A stretch of DNA of 64,000 nt from Ananas comosus (GCF_001540865.1 NC_033635.1:9861565-9925564); one strand, 5' to 3'. Positions 21,936 through 33,579 are shown, counted from the stretch's first letter. A program made the numbers and translations. Notes: generated from the sequence alone by a model not told the origin.

Positions 21936-22002
21936 ACTTAGATAGCTCTCCATGCAAACTGAGTGTCATTCAACGGCTCATATATATATATATATATATA
22001 CA
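21896..22002. repeat. (GA)n and (TA)n microsatellites
   Basis: A GA run of about 38 bases (21897-21934) and a TA run (about 21981-22000), just beyond the 3' end of the MYB gene. Likely polymorphic. Confidence 0.85.
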
Positions 22003-22083
22003 CATATATGTACACCTGTAATTGTCCTATAAAATGCGTTTTACTTAGAACTTTGGCGCATTATATATAAAAAAAAGAAAACA

Positions 22084-22660
22084 TCAATTCAAGATTAAAG
22101 TGTCTAGATCAAGTAATCCATCTCCATCATTAAACATCAAATTCCAATCAGTGAAGTCAGTGTCCATGTCCCAGAAGGACATGGATGATTCTGCCCACTC
22201 CATGCATTGAAGCTGCTGCTGCTGTTTCATCTCCTTAGCCTTATTATTTTCTAATATAGAATTTGAGGAAGCCACTGATGCTGAGCTAGAAGATGTTGAG
22301 TAACTGCAGGAAGAGGCAGCAGAAGCAGTACCGCAAGGGATGATGATCTCATGGGGTTCCATCATGGGCACTTCATCTGTGCAAAAATCATGAGCTGCTT
22401 TGCCGTCGACGAGTTCGCCGACATCCGCGGCGAGATCGAGCTGATCACCGCTTTCGTCCTTCCGGTCAGTTGCCGAAACCCTAACCGGTGGTTGCTGTTG
22501 GTGATCGTTGTGCACTCCTTCGCCACTCGAAGGAACTATAGGCTTGTGAGTGAGGGGGTCAATCCCCATTTTTCTCAGCTTTTTCTTGATGTGCGTGTTC
22601 CAGTGGTTCTTGATCTCGTTGTCGGTTCTACCCGGTAGGTAAGACGTTATTTTAGACCAT
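22084..22660 (-). CDS. MYB exon 3 (rest of R3 and C-terminal domain)
   Basis: The 3' splice site is CTCTTGCAG before A at 22660. That A completes the Arg88 codon and [10 protein letters not shown] follows. The stop TGA is at 22084-22086. A polyglutamine-like run (KQQQQLQ) and a serine-rich run lie in the activation region, followed by [14 protein letters not shown]. Confidence 0.93.
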
Positions 22661-25600
22661 CTGCAAGAGAAAGAGCAAGATTTGTAAGCATATAATCCTG
22701 CCTATTCAGCTCGAATTTTATAGGTCCCGTCAAGTCCCGTTTAGTCCGTATCAAAAGATTGGACCAGGACCACGAATATACACATATGTCAAATAATGCG
22801 AAATAATCATTTTTCTAAAAGCTTAAGCTAGTAGGCTGTGTTTGGTTCGGATATAAGTAAGAACCGCTTGTTCCAGTGATAGATACAAATTCAGGTATAA
22901 GGAGAAACTAGATCAATTTTACGTTTGGATGAAAATTGGGTTATTTCTAGGAATAAGGTAAATAGCGTTTGGATTGTTAGATTGGAACAAAAGGAATAAG
23001 AGTTATAATTTGATATTAAAATTATTTTATCTAATTAATTAACATCAAAATATTACTTAAAAATAAATAATAAATAAATTATTACTTGTGAGATCCCAGA
23101 TAGTCCTATATATGAGATATAATATGGCTAAACTCTTAACCCGGCTTAAGCATTTTGGGTGGTGGCAAGACCCAAGAGGTTAAGAGAGTTAAGCGTGCTA
23201 GGACGGGAGTAGTCCTAGGATGGGTGACCCCCTGGAAAGTTGGAGCGTCACATTACTAATTAATTATAAATAATAAATTAATAATAATATCTATTATCTA
23301 ATTATTAATTATTAATTATTAATAATATCGATTATCTAATTATTAATAATAATTATTAATAAATAATAATAATTATTAAAAATTACTAATAATTAATTAT
23401 AAATAATAAATTAATATTATTAATAACATATTATAAATAATAAATTAATATTATTAATAAGATATTATAAATAATAAATTAATAATAATATTGATTATCT
23501 AATTATTAAAAATAATAATTATTAAAAATTATTAATAATTAAGTATAAATAATAAATTAATTTAACTAATTTATTATTTAAGTAATAAATAAATATTTAA
23601 ATATGTTAATTAGATTAATTAAGGAAAAACTTCAAAAACCTCCCCTATGGTTTCACACTTTTTCATTTTAATACCATGTGGTTTAAAATGTATCAAGTTA
23701 GTACCCTGTGGTTTCTCACTTTATCATTTTAGTACCCTGTGGTTTAAAGTTTATCAAGTTAGTACCCTGTGGTTTTGCATTTTATCACTTTAGTACCCTG
23801 TGGTTTCACACGTTATCACTTTAGTATCCTGTGATTTAAAAAACCACAGGGTACTAAAGTGATAAAGTACAAAACCATAGGGTACTAACTTGATACACTT
23901 TAAACCACGGGGTACTAAAGTGATAAAGTGAGAAACCACAGGGTACTAACTTGATACATTTTAAACCACAGGGTACTAAAGTGAAAAAAATTGAAACCAC
24001 AAGGGGGGTTTTTGAAGTTTTCCCATTAATTAACGATTCACTATTAGTAAAATTAAATTTAGATTTTAATTAACCTTGTTCTTATATATCCTGGAACAAG
24101 TTTGTTCTAGAAAAAGGGTGGAACAACAATTCTAGCCTTATGGCAGCTTATTCCATGAATCCGGAAATTACTATTTCCGGAAACCAAACACGACGTTTGG
24201 GAACAATGGGGGAAACAAGGGCTTATTCCCCCGCTTGTTTCTGAACCAAACGCTACCGTAAAGAATGATGTTTGCTAAATTAAATGAAACAATCGTTATA
24301 CTTTAAAGTTTAAGCTGATAGTGAACGCTGTTATATAAAACACTTTCCGTCACGTCTGGACTTGAGACTTTGCAAGATTCATTATGCGGTCTTGATTTAA
24401 ATGGAAGAAAATATTGTGTTTTGGAGACAATTTTTTTAGCACAAAGGTCATCGTTAAAAGCGAATAATAATTAGGGACTAAGCTTATTGTTTGTGGAACT
24501 TCGTTTTCAAGGGAACACTTTGTACCACGCCCTTAAAACCAAGTCGTTCAATCTTTTTCTCTAGTAAAGATCAAAACACTTCATTTTCAAGGGGTGCTCA
24601 ATAGTCTAAAGTATTTCACTTTTGGTTCGCCGAAAATGAAGCATAAAAAATGGCACTTATAGAAAGCGACGTTTTATAGATTGTTTGGTTTGTGAAAATA
24701 AATATGTAAGTTATTTTACGAAAGTGGATTGATAAATAAGTTCTAACTAAATTTTACTTTTTTTACTTCGACTCAAAAAATTTGAAAGTCACCGAAAGTG
24801 GAGAGCTAAGTTAAGAAGTTATATTTCATCTTAAATTTAATATTTGAATTTATTTTTAAAGTTGAAATTCACTTTAAATTTGAATTAAAACGATGATCAC
24901 ATTCTGAATTTTATTTGTAATTAATTCAACATAAAATTTTAAATTCAAATTTATGACTTTATATTTAAATTTTATTTTTTATTTTTATTTAAATTTGAAT
25001 TCTAGAATTTAAATTAATATTTAAATTTAAATTTTAAAATTTAAATTTTAATCAAATTATTTTTATCTAAGAACGTCAATTTGAACTTTGAATTCAAATT
25101 GTTCCAACTATAAATTCAAATTATTGGTTGAAATTTGAATTTAAAATTTAAACTTTTAGGTTCAAATTCAAATTCAAATTTAAATATACTATTTACACTA
25201 CAACAGAATTAGGTTATAGGGACACATGTTTGGGACACTTTTGAGTAAGTGTCCCATTTATGCTAAAACTTAAAAAAATATCTACTTATGCCTAAATATA
25301 AAGCCCAATCCAACCAAAAATAAAAGATTACTCTACTCAACCCACCACACCCAGTCCATTTGACCCGATTACAAACATAAAAGAAAAAAAAAGAAAAATC
25401 AATTACAATCTTTTCTTCTCTCTTCACTCAATCCACTGAAATTCTAGACGAAGAGCCTTTCCTGTCGTCCTCTTCCGCCACCGCAGCCAACGAGATAGAG
25501 TTTCGGTGGTTGCTAAATGCTTAAATAAGTGTTGGTAAATTAGCAGCACTCTTTTAGGTTATAGCGACACTCTTTAACTGTCACTATATACCTAGCGACC

Positions 25601-27752
25601 CCATATATAGCAACACTTTTTAAAAGTGTCGGTAATTTTAGCTAGCAGCACTTTTTTGACATGTACCCACATTTAAAAGTGTCGCTATAGACCATTTTTG
25701 TTGTAGTGAATTACATTTAATTTCAATAACGAGTTTCAATTTGAATTTGAATTCGAATAATGAATTCAAATGTTCGATTCGAATTGTGATTTAAATTCAA
25801 ATTTAAATTTAAATTTAAATATTAATTTAAATTGAGAATCCATATTTGAATTTAGAGTTTAAAATCAAATTGAAACTCGGATTTAAGTTTAAATTTAAAT
25901 TTTAAAATATAATTTTGAATTCTAAATATAAATTTAAATTGAAAATTATATTTTAAACTGTGAGTATAAGTCCCTTGTTTATATTTTCATATCTTTATGT
26001 ATAATTTAATAATTAAAATTACAAAATATTCTTTAATTTTTCACTTTATAATCAATCAAACAATCGAACTCGAAAGTCATTTTTATAAAAGTGACTTTTT
26101 TCACTTCATTTACTTTTGAGCAACCAAATATGCCCTTAGTGGGGGCTAGAATTATATGAGGAGTATTATTGTGTTATTAATTACTAATAAAAATTTGATG
26201 TTAGAGTACTAATTAATATGTACCTTAATTAGTATTTATAACATAATTTAGCAATTTAAAATATATAACGAGAAATCATTACGGTTTTAACGCTATAGAG
26301 GTAAAAAGAGTTGGACCATTGTTTGTGCGGCCTAAAAACTTATAGGGTCAATTGCATACAGGTCCCTACAAATATAGTGAAGGGACCTACAGTTTAAAGT
26401 TCAAAACTTCTGGTACAATTTATTATGTTCAACAGTGCTGATCGTCGATTCGAAGGTTTTATCATCGAAAATAAATCGATAGCAACAGAGCTCGTTTGCT
26501 ACGTGTGCGTGGATATATCAAATGAGCTCCGTTGCTATCGATTTATTTTTTATGATAAAGCCTCTGAATCCAGGATCAACATTGTTGGATATGATTTAGA
26601 AGATTTAAAGTGTTTAGAAATCAAATTTTATATTTTTTTGACATTGTTCTCTTGTACATTAATTAGGTGAATGTAAATATGAAACAGCTAAAATGAATAT
26701 CCTTCAAAAATTAATAATAGAATTTTTGTATTAAAGATCAAGGATATAAATATTGTTTTAAATAGTTTAAAAAAGTTTCTAACAAAAATTCAATTGATTT
26801 CAATTTTTTACACTGTAGCGATCATTAAAATTATAGAATTTTGTGATCCGTCCTGTGATCATTAGGACAATGGTGTCGAAAATACAAAAAATTTAATTTC
26901 TTGTTACTTTAAGTAGTCTAGATCATATTCAATAGTATCGATCATTGATTTGAAAGCTCTATCATAAAAAATAAATCAGTAGTAACGAAATTCGTTTGCT
27001 ATCGGCAGCATTCCAGCTCAACTCTCTCTCTATACATTTATAACGTTAAAATTTCGAATTGAAAAGTTCAAGTCGTATTTGGCTTTTATTTATTAAACGA
27101 GCGATCTATTTTGAGCTCATTCCAGGCCAAACTCACAAACAGCAAGTTGGCAATTACTTTATAATGCATGCATTGTATATAGGAATGTCACTAGGTTGGA
27201 TTCGGGGCGAATTCTTAATTAAAAACCCGAACCTCAATCCGACTACAAAATCTGAAACCCAAACCCAAAAATTCGAACCCCAAACAAGGCTGAAATACTA
27301 TTAATAGCACCAATGACTTGGTGCTATTAAGTTTTCCGCCCTTGGATTTAAAAATGTGCGGTTAGGATGATGTGAACCCCCTAGGATTGAGTGGGTGGTT
27401 GGTTGAATAGTATAATCTAACGGGTAAAAATAATCAAAGGGATTAATCTAACGGCAGAAAACTTGATAGCACTAACTACTTGGTGCTATCGATAGCATAG
27501 CAGTCGGACTCTATAGAACTAGGCTGAAATACTATTAATAGCACCAATGACTTGGTGCTATTAAATTTTCCGCCCTTGGATTAAAAAATGTGCGGTTAGG
27601 ATGATGTGGACCCTCTAGGGTTGAGTGGGTGGTTGGTTGAATAATATAATTTAACAGATAAAAATAATCAAAGGGGTTAATCTAACGGCAGAAAACTGCA
27701 GAAAACTTGATAGCACTAACTACTTGGTGCTATCGATAGCATAGCAATTGGA

Positions 27753-27807
<55 letters not shown>

Positions 27808-30106
27808 ATTTTTGGTTTGGGTCGGGTTTGGGTTGGGTTTGGGTTGGGTTCAGATTCGTACCAGATACAATCAAAATTCATACCCAAAATCACATCTGTC
27901 TGATTTATGCTTTTGATATCTATATCCGAATATATATTTACTATCGGGTAAATCTTGTCGGATCGTTGGCACTAACGATTAATCTCAAAAGCTCGAACTG
28001 TTAAAAATACACAATCAATTCACTTAAAGCTTATAGATACAACGCCCACGGGTCTCGATTGCGACTCAGCCTAACCAACCTCACGCAATTTTGAACATGA
28101 CTCGGTCCAACATGGTCCCCCGCCACAAAATAGAATACTGATCCATTTAAGCAAACAAATCCACTCCATTCGAATTCGAATTTTGATAAAATTTCAGGTA
28201 TCCATGTCCCCTGCCATATTTCTGTACATAGGTACAACATGTGTGTAGAGATCTAGGAAGAGAGTACCTGTTCCCGAGACGAGAATGGAGATCAATAACC
28301 AACTTTTCTTCGGAGTCAGACAGCAAACCCCTCTTTATATCTGGCCTCAGATAATTCGTCCATCTTAGCCTGCAGCTCTTTCCGCACCTCAACAAACCTA
28401 CACCATGCATGCAACATATATATCTCCGATAAACGAAAAAAGCACTACAAAAACATTAATATTTAAGGATATTTTTTTTATTTAATAATACTTAAAAGTG
28501 TTTTAAAATAGTCTAGCGTCGTATACGAAAGCGTCGGTTAAAGCGTGGCACATAATATATATATATTTAAGAGGCAATTTCATGACTACTATTGTAAAAT
28601 TTAAAAATATCATAGATACCCTTCAAAATTTTGAAATATTATCCATACCCTGTCAAACTTCATAAACTATCATGAATACCCTTCCATCACCCTCTATTTG
28701 TTTTTGTAAATTTTTATAAGATAAAATGACTTTTCTACCCCTAATTGTTGGTGAGTAAAAGTGTGTGGAGACCCCTCACCTATTCTATTTTAAAATAGAC
28801 CCTTTCAACTTTTTTTTTTATTAAGGCCTCTTAAGCTTTTAGTTTTTTTATTAGGTTTTTGCATGTAGTAAACTTTCTTAGCCGAGATATCTCATTCATT
28901 AATTTACTAATTTTTTTTAAAAAAAATTGGCTAATAAAAATCACTCAATTGTAAAAAGAAAATAAAATTGAGAAGGTGTAAATAAAAAAAATTAAAATTA
29001 AAGGGATTGTTCAAATGGCCTATAGGTGAAAGAAATTTTACGCACTTTTATTTTATTGTAGAAAATACATTTTATATGAATGTCAATTGATACTATCAAG
29101 AATTTTGGCTATCTAATTTTTTTTTTGTGTAATGTTTGTAAATTATTATATTTAAATAGAATTAATAAATAATTAACTCTTGAGGTAACATGAATATTAA
29201 TATTGACAGTTATATATTATGATAAACTATATAATTTCATAGCGAAAAAATTAAAAAGGAGCATTTTATATTTAGTAAATTATAAATATTTTATTAAAAA
29301 TTTTAAAAAGTAAAATTTAGTTAATATACAGTTCAAAATTTAGAACCAATCATTTAAATAACTTTAAATTTTTATACTTTGTTAAATTAATATTAAGGGC
29401 AAAAATGTCATTTAAAAAATAATGGATGATGTTTTTCATGGATTTTTTACCTAAAGGGCATTCATGAGTATTTTCAATATTTAGAGGGGTATTGATGATA
29501 TTTTCAATTTTAGAGGGGCATCTATAATATAATGACCTCCAAGAAGGGTACTGGTGAAATTTTCCCTATATTTAAAGAGTCGCCACGCATATATAAGTGG
29601 CGGTAAAATATATTCTGATGGTTTAAAGCGTCAGGATTTTTCAAAACTTTTTAAAATTCTGACGCTTCAAAGCGTCAAAAATTAAAAATAATAATAAAAT
29701 TTATCATTTAATAAATTGGTTTGAACAATAGATGACTTATATGATGACGTTTTTTAAAGCGTCGGTATTTGCGCCATTTGCTATAATATTATAGAGAAGC
29801 TTGGGAACGCTTTCGTCAAGCGTCGTTTAAAATACATTCTTATATTGATATTTTCTTATACTGTAGTATGAAAAAAAAAAAAAATCAGTTTTTTAGAATT
29901 TTTTTCAAATTTTATGAAAAACTAGTGTTTTTGTTTTTAAAAAAAAGAAAGTGAAACCAAAAACTCTCGTTTTTCGGGAAATCTGGGAAAAAAAAAACAG
30001 ATTTTTCTAAAAAAAAAACTATTTTTTTTAAAAAACAAACGAGCAGAAATGAATAAATTATTAAATTATAAGTTAATTTATTAATTAAATGTACATTATA
30101 GAGAGT

Positions 30107-30140
<34 letters not shown>

Positions 30141-30898
30141 TCCTTAGTTTTTCCATCCATTCGTTGTGTTATTGTCACCATTTTCTCACCTTTTCTCCAT
30201 TAGCAAAAACATTCACAATAAGATAAAAAAATTTTAAAAAAAAAAACTAAAAGTCTACGAACTTTTTGCCTAAGCACTGTAACAAAAACTAAAAAAGTTT
30301 ATTAACTTAAAACTTCATTTCAACCTTATATATCTCGGGTAAACAGAAAAAAAAAAAAAAAAGAAAGACGAAATTACAAAGAAATGATAATTGATAACTT
30401 TTAAAGAAAAAAAAATTTTTGCCATGAAGAATAATATTTTTACTAACTAGTGTGCTTAAATGAAAGATTTATCAATCAAAGGCCATGCAGAACATATATA
30501 GAAATAGCACAGGAATTATATATATACAGAGTCCGACTGCTATACTGAGTATGATCGCCTTTGTACCATAAATCGTTTTCGATGATAGTACTTTCGAATC
30601 AACAATCAATATCATTAAATATGATTTAGAATATTTCAAACTCCTATAGAAAGAGAGAGAGAGAGAGAGAGTTCACTTGGAGAAGTTCTTTAGTGCTGCT
30701 AAATTTTTCACCGTTAAATTTACTCTTTTGACTATTTTTTAGCTTATCATCTACTTAATCTTAGAAAATCACTATCATCGTAACCTCACATTCTTTCATT
30801 CAAGAGCCAAAAACTTAATAGCATCACTGACTTTGTGCTGTTAGAAACATTCCGGCCTAATATCCATGTCTCTTACCCTTGATTATATGCAACTCCTA

Positions 30899-30948
<50 letters not shown>

Positions 30949-31041
30949 GCAATGAGAGGGAAAATCCTCTTAGCTTGAAGTGATGAACAACAAACTAATA
31001 ATGGTGGTGGGGAATTGAAACAGGAAAAGTAATTAAGTTGA

Positions 31042-31080
<39 letters not shown>

Positions 31081-31271
31081 GTGTGTGTGTGTGTGTGGGT
31101 ATGTAATGATATATATATATATATATAAATATATATACCTGCTAGCTTGGGAACAGCTCTCCAAGAAGAGGGAGCATGTGTGAGCATGAAGTGGACCAAC
31201 TTCTTGTCCTCTTCAAGTGTCCATGGCCCCTTCTTCAACCCCACCTTCTCACAACATGGTCTCCTTCCCAT
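22084..31271 (-). CDS. R2R3-MYB transcription factor, 279 aa, three exons
   Basis: Coding exons are 31139-31271, 28268-28397 and 22084-22660 (133, 130 and 577 nt), joined in frame to 279 residues. The protein begins [12 protein letters not shown]2 has tryptophans at 17, 37 and 57; R3 has leucine in the first position, as usual in plants, then W89 and W108. The redox-type cysteines C49 and C53 of LLRCGKSCR are present. The domain ends in [20 protein letters not shown], typical of the group with Petunia ODORANT1 and Arabidopsis MYB20/42/43/85, which regulate phenylpropanoid and secondary-wall genes. Assignment to that group is by pattern only. The C-terminal part is serine-rich, then acidic (residues about 250-279). 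The 133/130-nt exon sizes and intron phases are canonical. Introns of 2,741 and 5,607 bp are unusually long and full of transposons, yet all splice sites are GT-AG. Confidence 0.93.
23097..23252 (+). mobile_element. Cassandra solo LTR with 5S rRNA core and 5-bp target-site duplication
   Basis: Starts TGTGAGATCC and ends GCGTCACA, flanked by TTACT at 23092-23096 and 23253-23257. It contains GTTAAGCGTGCTAGG and TAGTCCTAGGATGGGTGACC, which match the box A to box C internal promoter region of plant 5S rRNA almost base for base. It is a solo LTR and not a 5S gene, since the 5' half of 5S is absent. Confidence 0.9.
23253..23621. repeat. AT-only low-complexity tract
   Basis: Repeated TTATTAATAAT and AATAATAAATT words with almost no G or C. 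It is probably the expanded core of the surrounding element. Confidence 0.7.
23622..24024. repeat. AACCACAGGG foldback element, copy 2, with 8-bp target-site duplication
   Basis: Starts AGGAAAAACTTC and ends GAAGTTTTCCC, flanked by ATTAATTA at 23614-23621 and 24025-24032. The arms are TACCCTGTGGTTT and ATCAAGTTAG units facing their complements. Confidence 0.85.
24640..26130. repeat. AT-rich element of AAATTTAAATT and GAATTCAAATT words, with nested CACTA
   Basis: Long runs of TTTAAATTTAAATTC-like words on both sides of the CACTA copy at 25196-25708. The outer parts (TTGTTTGGTTTGTG near 24685; AACCAAATATGCCC near 26124) look like inverted MITE ends. Non-coding, within MYB intron 2. Confidence 0.5.
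25196..25708 (+). mobile_element. Non-autonomous CACTA element, copy B (MYB intron 2)
   Basis: Ends CACTACAACAG and TTGTAGTG, 513 bp, clearly the same family as 9934-10528 without its duplication. The 3-bp flanks (TTA and AAT) do not match, so the insertion site was altered. Confidence 0.85.
26425..27025. mobile_element. MITE of the TCATCGAAAATAA family plus an inverted end fragment
   Basis: GAGCTCCGTTGCTATCGATT (26523-26542) faces a preceding inverted piece (ATAAATCGATAGCAACAGAG, about 26471-26490). The main copy then runs to the CAGCTCAAC end near 27020. The 81-codon plus frame at 26425 is a by-product. Confidence 0.5.
27182..27950. mobile_element. hAT-like element split by a tandem pair of MITEs
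   Basis: The left part (about 27182-27287) has GGAATGTCACTAGG and CCCGAACC-type repeats and the right part (about 27810-27950) GGGTCGGGTTTGGGTTG repeats. Between them sit two direct copies of a MITE (27288-27525 and 27529-27752). Each opens with AATAGCACCAA, three bases, then TTGGTGCTATT, and ends with GATAGCACT...GTGCTATC. Both contain TGTGCGGTTAGGATGATGTG. Confidence 0.55.
27754..27807. repeat. (CT)n then (TA)n microsatellite
   Basis: A CT run of about 35 bases followed by TA repeats, in MYB intron 2. Confidence 0.85.
28268..28397 (-). CDS. MYB exon 2 (end of R2, start of R3)
   Basis: 130 nt. The acceptor is GTGTAG before GT TTG TTG, completing Gly45 and encoding LLRCGKSCR. The donor is AACAG followed by GTACTC, splitting Arg88. 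Confidence 0.95.
28443..29868. mobile_element. CACTA-like element interrupted by a second element
   Basis: Starts CACTACAAAAACATTAATAT; the right end is a decayed TACTGTAGTA. Interior motifs (TACTTAAAAGTGTTTTAAAAT, GCGTCGGT, TTTAAAGCGTCAG) recur at 42868-43255. About 28570-29575 is an insertion: its ends GATACCCTTCAAAATTTTG and GAGGGGCATCTATAATAT are roughly inverted, and its sister is unknown. Confidence 0.5.
29869..30530. other. Homopolymer-rich MYB intron sequence
   Basis: A- and T-runs with AAAAAACAAACGAGCAGAAATG, reminiscent of the TTTGGTT-type MITE ends at 40490-40800 and 59020-59320. No bounded element. Confidence 0.4.
30531..30855. repeat. Two MITE fragments in MYB intron 1
   Basis: AGTCCGACTGCTATAC and TCGTTTTCGATGATAG (30531-30640) belong to the TCATCGAAAATAA family. 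TCACCGTTAAATTTACTC and GCATCACTGACTTTGTGCTG (30690-30845) are an inverted fragment of the GTGCGGTTAGGATGATGTG family. Confidence 0.5.
30900..31127. repeat. (CT)n, (AT)n and (GT)n microsatellites next to MYB exon 1
   Basis: CT run 30900-30944, AT run about 31046-31078, GT run 31081-31098 and TA run about 31110-31126. The last lies about 10 bases inside the 5' splice site of intron 1. Confidence 0.85.
31139..31271 (-). CDS. MYB exon 1 (N-terminus and most of R2)
   Basis: The start ATG at 31269-31271 is chosen because it gives the conserved [18 protein letters not shown] longer in-frame start at 31331 would add 20 residues not found in the family. The exon is 133 nt, the canonical length, and ends in the first base of Gly45. 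Confidence 0.95.
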
Positions 31272-31366
31272 TAATTCTCTTTTATACTTTCCTCCTACAT
31301 ATATATATCTCTTTCTTTCTCTCTCCTCCACTCAAATTAACTCAAAATCTAGAGAGAGAGAGATCT

Positions 31367-31404
<38 letters not shown>

Positions 31405-31530
31405 GTGTGGGGGACTAGGTTGCAATAGGAACACAACCCACCAACCTTTATAACAAGCTTCAAGCCACAAATAGATGTGGTCATGGGGACAACTTACCAA
31501 CCAACTTGCTCTAAAGAAGCCCCTTTAATT
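31272..31530 (-). promoter_or_regulatory. MYB 5' leader and core promoter with TATA box and two ACCAACC motifs
   Basis: TATAAAGG (complement of 31445-31452) lies about 175 bp upstream of the ATG, leaving a leader of roughly 145 nt with a GA/CT microsatellite (about 31351-31403). ACCAACC on the plus strand occurs at 31440-31446, overlapping the TATA box, and at 31496-31502. ACCAACC is the AC-II element recognised by phenylpropanoid and secondary-wall MYBs. Auto- or cross-regulation by MYBs is inferred. Confidence 0.6.
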
Positions 31531-31694
31531 TGGTGGAGAGATTCCTTTTCTTTCTTTCTTTTTTCTTTTGTCTGAATTTTGTTAAATTATATAAAACAAT
31601 CATTATTCTCTAATAATTTAAAGCGTTAAAAACTTATATTTATTTTATGTTTTTTTATATTTGTTACTTCCCCCTCCAATCTGAAGAGATAATA

Positions 31695-32011
31695 TAGGAT
31701 GCAAATGGATCCAGATTGGTGGAGCTTTTGCCTTGATCCGGCCGTTCCGAGTGAGCTAGTAAATAGGGGCCAAAAATAAAATAAAAAATAATATATCTTG
31801 ATCTGCTTAAAAAAATAAAGTGAGAGATGATAGATTTCTTTCTTTCTTTGATTTACTCTGATACGCCAAAAAACACATACATCTCGATCCATCTCGAATA
31901 AAGTAACAAGTAGGAGCAAAAAATAGAATAAAAATAAATATGACTGGTTAAGAAAATAGGACGAATGATGAGATACGCATCTCACCTAGATTCACCGCGT
32001 TTACATCCCTA
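31695..32011. mobile_element. hAT-like non-autonomous element, degenerate
   Basis: Starts TAGGATGCAAATGGATCC and ends GTTTACATCCCTA, resembling the termini at 15086-15445. No target-site duplication remains. The frame on the minus strand is a by-product. Confidence 0.45.
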
Positions 32012-32889
32012 TAAGGGAGTTGCGTTGTCTTTTCAATGTATGAATATATTTCAAAAAAGTCAAAAGAATGCAAATTTATAATATTTTTTCCTAAGTATGT
32101 GAAAATATATTTTTTAATAAAAAGTACTTTACATTTGAAAAACTCTGCTTTCTCAGTTTGAAAATCAATTTTCCAACCAATTTTGCTTACAACCAAGTAT
32201 TTGTCACTTTGCATTACAATCCCTATTTTAATCATCAGTCACTTATTTTGTTGCAATCTTTTTCAAAATTTAAAATAATTTTATTTAAACGTAATGGAGA
32301 AATGATGGCATGACAAGTTTGTAATTTTTTTTTTACTTTTTATAGAGAAATAAATAATTTCAGGACTGATTTTCCGCACCGACAATAAAAAGTCTTCTTT
32401 GTAACAATTATTCCATATTAAGATAATAATATTTAATTAAACTTTACCTTCTATATATAGATGTTTAAAAATTTATGATCGATTAATGCCAATTCTATAT
32501 AATATTTTAAAATCTGGGTCTACGAGCGATCCATAAAGGTTACTGGATCAAGGATCACTGGTGTAACAACTTAGTCGAGCACCTAGTGAGGTCGACATGA
32601 CTTCATAAATATTTAATAATTATTTTTTAATTTTATTGTATAAAAAATATACCAATTTTATTATTCTAATTTTTTACTTAATTATAAAATGCTACTTTTT
32701 AAACCAAATTAAGTAGGAGTTTTCAAGTTTTATTTTATTTAAGACTAATTTGTGCTAATTGAAAATAAAATCAGCTAAATTGATTTTAAGAAAACGGATA
32801 TTTTAATATGACTTTATAAAAAAAACCCGATTAGTTTAGTTAAAATAGGAAAGGTTCACTAGCTAATTCGATGGTTGAACCGCCGGTTT
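32012..32889. other. AT-rich non-coding stretch
   Basis: No gene or bounded repeat recognised. Confidence 0.5.
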
Positions 32890-33403
32890 CACTACAACAG
32901 AATTAGATTATAGGGACACATGTTTGGGACACTTTTGTGTAAGTGTCTCATTTATGCGAAAACTTTTAAAAAAATCCACTAAAGTCTAAATATAAAGTCT
33001 AATACAACAAAAAATAAAAAGTTACTCTACTCAACCCACCCCACCCAGCCCATTCAGCCCAATTACAAATAGAAAGGAAAAAGAAAAGAAAAATCGATTA
33101 CGATTTCCCCTTCTCCCCTCATTCAATCGATTGAAATTCTAGACGAAAATCCCTTTCTCTCGTCCTCCTCCGCCACCGCAGCCAACGAGATAGAGTTCCA
33201 GCGGTTGCTAAATGACTAAATAAATATTGGTAAATTAGCAGCACTTTTTTAGGTTATAGCGACACTCTTTAACTGTCACTATATACCTAGCGACCCCACA
33301 TATAGCAACACTTTTTAAAAGTGTCGGTTATTTAGCCAGCAACATTTTTTTTGGCCTGTACCGACATTTAAAAGTATCGCTATAGACCGTTTTTGTTGTA
33401 GTG
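32890..33403 (+). mobile_element. Non-autonomous CACTA element, copy C
   Basis: CACTACAACAG to TTGTAGTG with target-site duplication TTT (32887-32889 and 33404-33406). 514 bp, non-coding. Confidence 0.9.
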
Positions 33404-33579
33404 TTTGAATGGTTCAAACCGCTTTTTCTGACTTATCCGGCTCAAAAAAGTTAAACTCAATAGTACCAAGAATTTGATACAATCGATAATATAGTAGCCG
33501 GCCGGACTCTATATGAATTATACTATTATACTATTAACAATACCAAACGCTTCGTATAAATAAATAAATAAATAAATAT

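Larger units (their letters stand above)
22829..24257. mobile_element. TTTGGTTC-terminal DNA element with nested insertions (MYB intron 2)
   Basis: The left part reads TGTGTTTGGTTCGGA and the right part ends in TTTCTGAACCAAACGCTA, so the termini are inverted. Subterminal motifs TTGTTCCA and TGGAACAA are also inverted. Into it have inserted a Cassandra solo LTR (23097-23252) and a foldback element (23622-24024). The 23258-23620 interval is ATTATTAATAA low-complexity. Confidence 0.55.
22661..28267 (-). other. MYB intron 2 (5,607 bp)
   Basis: The donor is AACAG followed by GTACTC, the acceptor TTGCAG. It holds a MITE with nested Cassandra solo LTR and foldback element, an AT-rich element with nested CACTA, and MITE and hAT fragments (listed separately). 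It carries no coding sequence. Confidence 0.85.
28398..31138 (-). other. MYB intron 1 (2,741 bp)
   Basis: The donor, CTAGCAG followed by GTATATAT, sits directly against a TA microsatellite. The intron contains a CACTA-like element with nested insertion, MITE fragments and CT, AT and GT microsatellites. Confidence 0.9.

Noticed and set aside
23160..23230. 5S rRNA gene
   Set aside because: Only the box A to box C half is present and it sits inside a Cassandra LTR with TG...CA ends and a 5-bp duplication.
30873..31138. Extension of MYB exon 1 past AVPKLAG into IYIYIY
   Set aside because: This is read-through of the intron TA repeat. The GT donor at 31138-31137 and exon 2 restore the conserved MYB sequence.
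31271..31331. Upstream in-frame start MEERERKR for the MYB protein
   Set aside because: The 20 extra residues come from leader simple repeats. Family members begin MGRxPCC.
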